NCBI GenBank assembly: GCA_964629885.1
Contig: CAZVRJ010000066.1
Span: 1-10,854, forward strand
DNA length: 10,854 nt
DNA from: CAYWCV01 sp964629885
GTDB taxonomy: Bacteria; Bacteroidota; Rhodothermia; Balneolales; CAYWCV01
Direction of reading: 5' to 3'
Shown here one piece after another: positions 1 to 5,976 of the stretch (its first letter is position 1; each line of letters starts with the position of its first letter). The notes beneath the pieces were generated by a model. That model did no database searches, was not told the origin of the DNA, and saw nothing but the letters and a program-made list of their open reading frames with translations. A program made the position numbers and the translations under genes.

Positions 1-84
1 TGATGGCCAGGGATATCGGGATTTCATGGGGGTAATGGATATTACTTTTTTACCTGAGTGTGTGCAAATGGAAACGGGTGTAGT

Positions 85-762
85 TCATGACTTGGTCATC
101 AGCCTTCTGAAGGCGACGAGATGGGCGAAAAAGATCATTGGAACCACTACGGACGGAAGCAGGCTGAACGGGAAGTGGAGAACGGCGATGTTGGGTTGGT
201 CGAACGCAAGTCGCTGCAAAGGCGAAGGTGTGGTCAATATGGCAGTTCCGACGACCACGGCGAGCAGCGCCATACACAGGACATTCTATGCAAGCAGCAG
301 TGTACGGTTGGTAGTACCCTTTTTGAACGCGACGATGGCAACGATGGGCGCCGTAAGTCCCGAGATGATGTCGAAATTTTGCCCTTGGTATGTCATCAGG
401 ATGGACGTCGATCCATGGAGGTAGAGCATCATCATAACGATTTCGACGGGGATGCGGATGCTGTGGAAGGCAGTGAGTGTTTTCAAGTCGATGGTGTCGA
501 CGAATGCCCTTCCCTTGCTCGTAGAAAAGACTGCCAGAATGAATATCAATGCCGGGAAAACGCCATAAAGCATGATGCGAGGCGGCATAGACGTGGTGTC
601 TTGATATACGCCCGATAGAGCCAGGGCAGTTTGGATGAATGTCCATGCGACTGCAATTATCAGGAATCTTGGTGACTTTGCTGCGTATGCGAGCAATCCG
701 ATGGCGGTAATCGTGGTTGCAATAAACAATGCGCTCTCGGCAATCGGGAGAGAGTCCATCAT
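85..762 (-). pseudogene. Integral membrane protein interrupted by an in-frame TAG
   Basis: This gene has two halves in the same reading frame: an N-terminal 158 codons (762 to 289), a TAG stop at 288-286, then NVLC and a further 62 residues ending in TGA at 85-87. The whole reading is about 225 residues with several hydrophobic stretches, consistent with six or seven membrane segments. The text on both sides of the TAG reads as one protein (LLLA-stop-NVLCMALLAVVV, then SPLQRLAFDQPNIAVL). From memory it resembles an uncharacterised Bacteroidota membrane protein family that has Trp at this position, so a TGG to TAG change is the simplest explanation. I do not recognise a function. The start is the ATG at 760-762, with a second ATG directly after it; no clear ribosome binding site precedes it. 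A truncated 158-residue protein might still be made, but it would lack the last membrane segments. The interruption is seen directly; its being a recent nonsense mutation is inference. Confidence 0.7.
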
Positions 763-812
763 ACGTGGATATTCAATAGTTGGTCGGTAAAATCACATTT
801 AGCCCCAGCGCC

Positions 813-836
813 AAATACTCCAAATAAAATACTCCA
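813..836. repeat. 10-bp direct repeat in the intergenic region 763-1003
   Basis: AAATACTCCA occurs at 813-822 and again at 827-836, so the copies recur every 14 bp. The pair lies about 50-75 bp upstream of the divergent membrane-protein gene and could be a regulator site for it. This is inference from position only. I see nothing else supportable in 763-1003, and no clear promoter for mntA. Confidence 0.35.
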
Positions 837-1003
837 TCACTCGGGTGCATATCGTGTTTTACGAAACCGTCTGCATCATTGTTTCAGTGGCGGTTAGCCC
901 ACTTGAAGTTTGGCAGCGTCTTTCCAGAGGTAGTGGGGGAGGGGTTCGGAAATGACAACCGGAATTAGTGCTTTATGTATATTGCTCTCAAGCCAACACA
1001 ATT

Positions 1004-1282
1004 ATGCGATACAATCATATCATAGAAACAGTACTTCCCATTCTGAGGAGCCACGGTATCCAGAAGGCGGGTGTATTTGGGTCTGCTGCTCGCGGCGAGG
1101 ACGAATACCATGATGTGGATCTCCTCGTGAAGGTGGATCGTTCGATGAGTCTGCTACAATTCATTGCGCTCAAGCACGAATTGGAAGATGCGTTGGGATG
1201 TCCGGTAGACCTCGTCGAATACGATGCCATCAAGCCGGCACTTCGGGAGAGAATATTGGCCGAAGAAGTGGTGGTGATATGA
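1004..1282 (+). CDS. mntA: MNT-type nucleotidyltransferase, MntA antitoxin of a MntA-HepT pair
   Basis: This is a minimal nucleotidyltransferase of about 92 residues. The signature is GVFGSAARGEDEYHDVDLLV: the GS of the nucleotide-binding loop followed by the DxD that holds the metal ions. The spacing is GSx9DxD, one residue shorter than the GSx10DxD I would expect. In MntA-HepT systems MntA neutralises the HepT RNase by adding AMP units to a tyrosine of HepT (established for the family). I chose the ATG at 1004 over the GTG at 968 because the usual family start (MRYNHIIETVLPILRSHGI) begins there and the 12 residues before it look unrelated. The stop overlaps an ATG (ATGA, 1279-1282), the usual coupling to hepT, but hepT is lost after a few codons. 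The enzyme therefore appears to be an orphan antitoxin with no local partner; another substrate is possible but unsupported. Confidence 0.85.
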   Translation: MRYNHIIETVLPILRSHGIQKAGVFGSAARGEDEYHDVDLLVKVDRSMSLLQFIALKHELEDALGCPVDLVEYDAIKPALRERILAEEVVVI

Positions 1283-1308
1283 GCAGGGATGTTAGGCCCC
1301 GATTTTAA
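1279..1308 (+). pseudogene. hepT: Remnant of hepT, first codons only
   Basis: An ATG overlapping the mntA stop opens a reading MSRDVRPRF followed by TAA. MSRDVR is the kind of N-terminus that HepT toxins carry, and the position right behind mntA is the standard operon arrangement. After AGG at 1294-1296 the sequence is already the 3' end of the endonuclease gene read backwards. The toxin would normally be about 110-140 residues with an Rx4HxY active site, none of which remains. I therefore read this as a stump left when the restriction block arrived, or as one edge of a deletion. I found no piece of the missing part on the far side of the block (4732-5070). The stump is short, so the assignment leans on its context. 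Confidence 0.55.
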
Positions 1309-2458
1309 TTTGAACATCTTGCATGAAACCACTCAATGTCAAGAGGTTTTGCTGATGATGCTTCGGAAATGACTTAACATGTGCTTTTGGTACTACTAAA
1401 CGAACACCATTTGCCTCCATTTCTGATAATTGATTTGCTGAAATGCCTTGCTGTAGGGTGAATAAGTGTTTCAATGGAATCCTGTCCGCCTCGTTAATGA
1501 TTTGCCTCCAACGATCCTTACAAGTAGTTTTCGACGCTAAGAAGACTAGTTTTTCAGCATTATACTCTCGATTGTGATATTCATCTCGACCCGGAAAAAT
1601 AAAATCTGGCTTCTTATGCAGTTCAGTGATTACTTGGTTATCAAACGGAATATTTGATCGGCGAAATATTTCTGCCAAGTGATGCTCAAGAGACTTTCCA
1701 GCTCTGCTTTTTCGGCGATTTAGAATACTGTTTGCTGTCTCCACAAGTTGATCGACCGAATGGAAAGGCTGCTGTAATAGTGGTTTGTATCGATTGTTCT
1801 CAAATACTTTAAACAACGAGTACTCTGCGTCTATCCAGTTTAGAAGTTGGGAGTCTGGATCTACTCTCGCGACGTCACCAAAAGCAGCAACGTGACATTC
1901 ACGTGCAGCTTGTGCTAGCAAGTAAGTGGGAGGAAACTCATCCTCGACTAGCTCGACAAATTTATCGAAACATGTGTGCAATGCAGTTTCAGCGTCAACT
2001 TCTAAATTGATGAGTTTATCTAAGTCCAATGGTGAAAGCTCAAAAGTCGCCATGAAGCTTTCGATAGTCTCATCACCTGTAAGAACAAATCCCTCATAAT
2101 AATCATGAGACATCTTGCATAGTACAAGTAAGTCGCCAATATATTCATCGTTTAGAAATGGAAATCCGCGTCCAAATCGTGTCAAACGATACTCATTACG
2201 TGTACCAACACCGTAATAAATAAACCTACTTGCTGTTTCGAAATCGTCTTGCCAGCGAATTTTTACATACTTGTCTGAGTTTGAACCACGTTCAGCAGGA
2301 CTGTCGAAAGCTAGACTCCAAGCATGCTTTGGTATATAAAACCCAGCCTGATGGGCACCGGTGGCACCGACATCGTTTGCAGTAATGAATCTGCAAAATG
2401 CAACTTGTGCCCTTCTTACTGTACTAGAGGCGACACTCAGAATGTGATCCATGTTCAT
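1292..2458 (-). CDS. EcoRII-like type II restriction endonuclease
   Basis: The protein has 388 residues, close to EcoRII (about 400). Residues 1 to about 170 match the EcoRII N-terminal effector-binding domain (AFCRFITANDVGATGAHQAG at 20-39). From about 235 the EcoRII C-terminal catalytic domain follows: E258 in KSLEHHLAEIF, D285 in KPDFIFPG, and K310 and K314 in ASKTTCKDRWRQI, then KHLFTLQQGIS and QLSEMEANGVRLVVP. EcoRII cuts before CCWGG and needs a second site bound by the N-terminal domain (family knowledge). The start ATG at 2458 overlaps the methyltransferase TGA (ATGA), so translation is probably coupled; the ATG at 2452 is an alternative. The gene runs tail to tail into hepT: its TAA (1292-1294) lies inside the hepT remnant, so the last few residues (IKIGA) may be altered from the ancestral end. 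All expected catalytic residues are present, so activity is likely. CCWGG specificity is inference. Confidence 0.93.
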   Translation of the reverse strand: MNMDHILSVASSTVRRAQVAFCRFITANDVGATGAHQAGFYIPKHAWSLAFDSPAERGSNSDKYVKIRWQDDFETASRFIYYGVGTRNEYRLTRFGRGFPFLNDEYIGDLLVLCKMSHDYYEGFVLTGDETIESFMATFELSPLDLDKLINLEVDAETALHTCFDKFVELVEDEFPPTYLLAQAARECHVAAFGDVARVDPDSQLLNWIDAEYSLFKVFENNRYKPLLQQPFHSVDQLVETANSILNRRKSRAGKSLEHHLAEIFRRSNIPFDNQVITELHKKPDFIFPGRDEYHNREYNAEKLVFLASKTTCKDRWRQIINEADRIPLKHLFTLQQGISANQLSEMEANGVRLVVPKAHVKSFPKHHQQNLLTLSGFMQDVQIKIGA

Positions 2459-3648
2459 TTTAATAGCACATTGACGATTTCTTTGCCAACAGACTGCATC
2501 AAGGGCACTACTACGGAGTTCCCGAACTGTTTGTATGCTTGATTGTCGGATACAGGGATAATGAATTTGTCAGGAAAACCTTGAAGTCTGGCACATTCGC
2601 GAGGTGTTAGTCTTCGTGGATTCTTTCCTTTTTGTGGTATTAATATCTCGGAACCATCTTTGTAATATCGAGCGCTAAGAGTTCTCGATACACCTTCTAC
2701 ATTAGCTAAACCAAATCCAAAACCATTACCCTTGGCGCGATGTTTTTCGGCGTAATCTTGTAGATATGTCCACAATTTGTCGGATAACGTGTATTTAGGA
2801 TTAACTTGCCGCTCTAGAATTGACCCCAATTTTTGATCTGGTTCATCAAATTTCGGGAACTTGAAGTTTTCATTTCCATTAAATCGATCACGATCAAAGC
2901 CGACTATGATGATTCTTTCCCGATGTTGAGGGACAAAATTTGCACCGTCAAGTACCTTCGTGTGAACTGAATAGTTTAGACTTTCAAGTGTGTTCTTTAT
3001 AACCCGAAATGTTTTACCCTTGTCGTGTGATACTAGGTTTTTCACATTCTCAAGCATAAATGCTTTTGGTCGTTTGCTTTGAATGATCCTTGCAATATCA
3101 AAGAACAAAGTGCCTTGTGTTTCATCTAGGAAACCATGTGCACGACCTAGGGCATTCTTTTTTGACACTCCTGCGATAGAAAAAGGCTGGCATGGAAATC
3201 CACCTAGTAGTATGTCATGCGGAGGAATGAGGTCTTCATGTATTTTTGTGATATCGCCAAAAGGTACTTCACCGTAGTTGGCGTGATAGGTCTTTTTGGC
3301 GAAGACATCCCACTCGCTAGTGAATACGCACTTACCGCCCAAATTTTGATATGCCATTCGAATTCCTCCTATTCCAGCGAATAAGTCGATAAACTTGAAC
3401 TTGGGATTTGCAACAGGAGGGAATGGGACGTCCCACTCGATTGGAAGATAGTACTGGAAAACAGGATCTGCTGTTAGCTCAAGCCGGTGATGCAACTGTG
3501 CAAGGTGGTCAGTTGCCATAGATTCATAATACTGCGAGACACCATTTTGGTGATTCTGGAGGTAGTGCGTGAAATTCGCGAGCCCGTCGTCGTCGTTTTT
3601 CGACACTTCCAGCTTAAGTTTGTCCTTGATGTAAGAGTATCGCTTCAT
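2455..3648 (-). CDS. DNA (cytosine-5) methyltransferase, Dcm/M.EcoRII type
   Basis: A 397-residue C5 methyltransferase with the motifs in order: I, FIDLFAGIGG (86-95, AdoMet); IV, GFPCQPFS with catalytic Cys153; VI, ENVKNL (200-205); VIII, QHRERIIIVG (241-250); IX, RTLSARYYKDG (322-332); X, QFGNSVVVP (374-382). Stretches such as GVSKKNALGRAHGF and TQGTLFFD are almost the E. coli Dcm text, and the target-recognition part between VIII and IX (KHRAKGNGFGFG) also resembles Dcm. This makes CCWGG the likely target, with methylation of the inner cytosine. About 80 residues precede motif I, as in Dcm, M.EcoRII and M.SsoII; in the last two this extension takes part in repression of the gene's own promoter. 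The methyltransferase lies upstream of the nuclease in the same operon, so protection comes first. No Vsr repair gene is next to it. The start ATG has no clear Shine-Dalgarno. Confidence 0.96.
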   Translation of the reverse strand: MKRYSYIKDKLKLEVSKNDDDGLANFTHYLQNHQNGVSQYYESMATDHLAQLHHRLELTADPVFQYYLPIEWDVPFPPVANPKFKFIDLFAGIGGIRMAYQNLGGKCVFTSEWDVFAKKTYHANYGEVPFGDITKIHEDLIPPHDILLGGFPCQPFSIAGVSKKNALGRAHGFLDETQGTLFFDIARIIQSKRPKAFMLENVKNLVSHDKGKTFRVIKNTLESLNYSVHTKVLDGANFVPQHRERIIIVGFDRDRFNGNENFKFPKFDEPDQKLGSILERQVNPKYTLSDKLWTYLQDYAEKHRAKGNGFGFGLANVEGVSRTLSARYYKDGSEILIPQKGKNPRRLTPRECARLQGFPDKFIIPVSDNQAYKQFGNSVVVPLMQSVGKEIVNVLLK

Positions 3649-3698
3649 GTTGGCAAATTAGTGAATTGCCGGGACTGAACCAGCTAGAATTAAGCGGT

Positions 3699-3719
3699 TG
3701 GTGACAGAATGTGTCACCA
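3699..3719. promoter_or_regulatory. Inverted repeat upstream of the methyltransferase, candidate operator
   Basis: TGGTGACA (3699-3706) and TGTCACCA (3712-3719) form a perfect 8-bp inverted repeat around GAATG. It lies 51-71 bp upstream of the methyltransferase start in the 162-bp gap behind mrr. M.EcoRII and M.SsoII repress their own genes through sites in front of them, and M.SsoII uses an inverted repeat, so this is a candidate self-regulatory site. There is no T-run on either side, so it is a poor terminator for mrr. I could not define a convincing -33/-7 promoter around it. Confidence 0.5.
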
Positions 3720-3810
3720 TTGATGATTCTATCTCATAAAATGATACTTGGTATTTATTAAGTGGAATTGAGTACGCAAGAAATGCGGCTAATTAACAAT
3801 GTAATGGGAA

Positions 3811-4731
3811 TTACACCTCTCCAAAGTAATCGCTGTCAATTTTCTTGAGTTCATACAACTGATGAGTATTGCAACCAATATTATAGTCTATCATCAACTG
3901 AGCAAGTTGCTCACCATCTATGAGTACAATTTTAGTTTCGTTTCTTGGCGTGTACTCAAGTGCCTCCTTGGTAAAAGCTGAAGTCGTGATGAAAATTCCT
4001 TTCTTTGCGCCTTGTCCAGCTAATGCGCCAACGAATTTTTGAAGCTCAGGGCGCCCAACTACGTTACCGGGCTTCCAGCGCTTTGCTTGAATGTAAATGA
4101 TATCCAAGCCGAGTTTGTCTTCTTTAATTGTTCCGTCGATACCCTCGTCACCACTTTTACCTAGAGCTTTTCCAGCATCTTTAATCGAACCCCCATATCC
4201 TATTTTGACCAGCAACTCTACAACCAAACGCTCGAAGAAAGCTGGTGATAATTCAACCACTCGATTTATTAATTCAGCAGCAAGCGACTTTCTGATACGT
4301 TGATATGCTTTATCTAATAGTTCTTCCGGTGTTTGTTCATTAGTCTCGATCGCGGAATTATCATCAATTTCATTGTCGTTACTACTCCGCGATGAGTTTT
4401 GAAATTCAATGAAAGAAGGAAATCTCTTTAGGTACTTCGAGTCAACCCGATCTAGATTTTCAGATAATGTTTTCCTGCCCAAGTCTGTAATAATAAATGT
4501 TGCTCGCTTTGGCGAATCTAGCAATCCTGCCTTTTTTAGATAAGTTTTTGCCCAGCCTACCCTATTGTCAAATATTGGTTGGCTACCACTTGCTAACAAC
4601 TCCTTACGCTCATCATCTGAAACCTGAAATTCAACAGCTAGTTCCTCTACCAGATCACGATATTTATGCTCTTGGCCATCAGACACAAGTTTCAATATTG
4701 GCAGCATAAGTGATTGGTAATCTGGTATCAT
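3811..4731 (-). CDS. mrr: Mrr-type modification-dependent restriction endonuclease (type IV)
   Basis: The protein has 306 residues, the length of E. coli Mrr (304). Residues 1 to about 95 form the Mrr N-terminal winged-helix domain (LPILKLVSDGQEHKYRDLVE; the wing ends near FIITDLGRKTL). A charged linker of low complexity follows (about 110-135). The catalytic Mrr_cat domain runs from about 160 to 290: FFERLVVELLVKIGYGG, GKSGDEGIDG with D199, QAKRW with K217, and GAKKGIFITTSAFTKEA. This is a PD-(D/E)xK nuclease with the QxK version of the motif. Mrr enzymes cut DNA carrying foreign methylation (m6A, some m5C contexts). Here it sits upstream of a C5 methyltransferase on the same strand, so it must tolerate that enzyme's pattern. 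It is separated from the methyltransferase by 162 bp holding the inverted repeat, so it is probably a separate transcription unit. It is intact as far as the sequence shows. Confidence 0.93.
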   Translation of the reverse strand: MIPDYQSLMLPILKLVSDGQEHKYRDLVEELAVEFQVSDDERKELLASGSQPIFDNRVGWAKTYLKKAGLLDSPKRATFIITDLGRKTLSENLDRVDSKYLKRFPSFIEFQNSSRSSNDNEIDDNSAIETNEQTPEELLDKAYQRIRKSLAAELINRVVELSPAFFERLVVELLVKIGYGGSIKDAGKALGKSGDEGIDGTIKEDKLGLDIIYIQAKRWKPGNVVGRPELQKFVGALAGQGAKKGIFITTSAFTKEALEYTPRNETKIVLIDGEQLAQLMIDYNIGCNTHQLYELKKIDSDYFGEV

Positions 4732-5070
4732 ATTGATTACGTTGATTTTTATTACGAATTCACTCTGGTTGAATCGGATGAATGCAAAAATTCGGAAATA
4801 GGGTCGAACACTATATTTGCACTAGTGTATGGAATTAGCATCATTATTCAAAGACAACTTCATTATCCTTGAATAGCGTAGACTCTTCGCTATGCTTCGG
4901 TCATACTCAGTGTCTGTGGATGAATGTAAATTTATGTCACCCCTCCACTGCAAGGCGGTGGAGGGGCCGGGGGTGGTGGCATCTGCGACGGTCCATCGCT
5001 ACACTCTGGATAAATTCATTGGCTTGGGGTAGTGGCATTTTTCCGAGGCCAACTGTGGTTATATAGCTCC
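4732..5070. other. Gene-free stretch upstream of mrr
   Basis: I see no credible gene here. The stretch holds the probable mrr promoter area, a palindrome CACTAGTG at 4820-4827, a TATATTTG (4812-4819) that fits the Bacteroidota -7 element on the + strand but has no matching -33 box and nothing to transcribe, a 6-bp inverted repeat ATAGCG/CGCTAT (4873-4878 and 4888-4893), and the strong GC-rich hairpin listed separately. A 65-codon reading at 4869-5066 (+) is rich in Arg and Trp because it runs through the hairpin, and I do not regard it as a gene. The block from about 4870 to 5098 looks like dispersed intergenic repeat material. Confidence 0.5.
4940..4966. repeat. Strong GC-rich hairpin, possible dispersed repeat
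   Basis: CCCCTCCACTG (4940-4950) pairs with CGGTGGAGGGG (4956-4966) around the loop CAAGG: 11 pairs, one of them a T-G wobble. A G-rich run (GGGGGTGGTGG, ending at 4979) follows. There is no T-run on either side, so it is not a simple terminator. It is much richer in GC than its surroundings and has the look of a repeated intergenic element, which can be settled only by searching the genome. Confidence 0.6.
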
Positions 5071-5098
5071 TACGTCTTACGTCCTATGTCTTACGTCC
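5071..5098. repeat. 7-bp tandem repeat, four copies
   Basis: TACGTCT, TACGTCC, TATGTCT and TACGTCC lie end to end from 5071 to 5098. On the minus strand the repeat encodes the last residues of the hydrolase fragment (roughly KDVRHRT) and provides its TAA. Such short repeats of TACGTCC type look like spreading intergenic sequence. Confidence 0.8.
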
Positions 5099-5556
5099 TT
5101 CCGCAACCACCCCATCAGCACCTCCAGCGTCCTCCGCTGCTGCTCTTCCAGTGATATCTCCGCCCGGTCGTCCATGAACAGCCTTCCCAAGTAGCCGAAC
5201 TGGGAATGGTTGCCACCTTCGATCAGAACCATCTCCGCATCGGCGGGAAGCATGGGTCGGTTTTCCATCACCTCGGCGACGCTTGCCAATCCGTCGTGCT
5301 CGGCATAGACCTTGAGGGTGGGAATGTCGAGCCCCGACATATCGATATCCCGCGGATGGGATGTGCCCAACAGAAACAGCCCCTTGAAGGCTTCCGGATG
5401 CTCGTACACCAGCTGCGCGGCCATCTTGCCACCCTGCGAGTGACCGCCGACCACATAGCTGCCGTTCCGCACCTCGAACAGATCCATGGTCTTCATATAG
5501 TCGCGCTGCGGCAGCCTCCAAGCCATCTTGACAATATGGCAGGTGAATCCCCCCTC
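5077..5556 (-). pseudogene. Alpha/beta-hydrolase lacking its N-terminal half
   Basis: The reading from the ATG at 5526 gives 149 residues with a full catalytic set: Ser30 in the nucleophile elbow GGHSQGG, Asp78 in YAEHDGL and His107 in EGGNHSQFG. Members of this family are about 250-300 residues long, and the first half, with the oxyanion-hole strand, is missing. Reading upstream of the ATG in the same frame gives EGGFTCHIVKM, which continues the family text (a strand followed by K-M), up to the TGA at 5557-5559. That TGA is the stop of the DUF2200 gene, so the break lies at about 5556. The 3' end is also odd: the final residues come from a 7-bp tandem repeat. The fragment is richer in GC than its neighbours. 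It might be translated from 5526, but a protein without the N-terminal half is unlikely to fold into an active enzyme. Substrate unknown. Confidence 0.75.
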
Positions 5557-5907
5557 TCACTCCCTCAATATCTTCTCCATCTTCTTCCCCTTGGCCAGTT
5601 CATCGACTAGCTTATCGAGGTAGCGGATCTGCTGCATGAGCTTGTCATCGATATCTTCGACGCGATAGCCGCATATTACCCCTGTGATCTTAGATACGTT
5701 CGGATTTATCTGCGGCGCCTCTGCAAAGAATGTCTCGAAATCCGTCTTATCATCAAGAATCCGCTGTAGCGACGACTCATCGTATCCGGTCAACCAGAAG
5801 ATGACCTCATCTACCTCGGCTTTCGTTCGACCTTTCTTCTCAGCCTTCGTGATGTAATGCGGATACACCCCCGCAAACGACATCTTGAATATGCGATGAT
5901 TGCTCAT
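5557..5907 (-). CDS. DUF2200 family protein
   Basis: A complete 116-residue DUF2200 protein, recognised from its N-terminus MSNHRIFKMSFAGVYPHYI, the middle KKGRTKAEVDEVIFWLTGYD, DFETFFAEAPQINPN, and the C-terminus QIRYLDKLVDELAKGK followed by MEKILR. The length equals that of the family. It is a small soluble protein, without signal peptide or membrane segment, found across many bacteria; its biochemical role is unknown. The start is the ATG at 5905-5907; no Shine-Dalgarno is visible. Its TGA is followed in the same frame by the hydrolase fragment, so readthrough would join the two, but this looks like an accident of the deletion that removed the front of the hydrolase. The 69-bp gap to the M23 gene shows no terminator, so it may be transcribed from there. 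Confidence 0.93.
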   Translation of the reverse strand: MSNHRIFKMSFAGVYPHYITKAEKKGRTKAEVDEVIFWLTGYDESSLQRILDDKTDFETFFAEAPQINPNVSKITGVICGYRVEDIDDKLMQQIRYLDKLVDELAKGKKMEKILRE

Positions 5908-5976
5908 ACCGTTTCTGATTTGTGTTATGGATCACTTCTTCGAATTCCGTAGTTGTTTGTTGCTCAAAGTAGCACA

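Noticed and set aside
26..646. Long readings on both strands over the membrane-protein gene
   Set aside because: They are out of frame with the hydrophobic protein text, which alone shows coherent membrane segments across the whole interval.
968..1003. Earlier GTG start for mntA
   Set aside because: The 12 added residues do not fit the family and the usual N-terminus starts at the ATG 1004.
4869..5066. A 65-residue Arg/Trp-rich reading on the + strand
   Set aside because: It runs through a GC-rich hairpin and repeat material, has no family resemblance that I can support, and ends in the gap before the heptamer repeat.
4732..5070. The missing part of hepT on the far side of the restriction block
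   Set aside because: I read this stretch and found no HepT-like text and no Rx4HxY motif, so a clean insertion with both halves kept is not supported.
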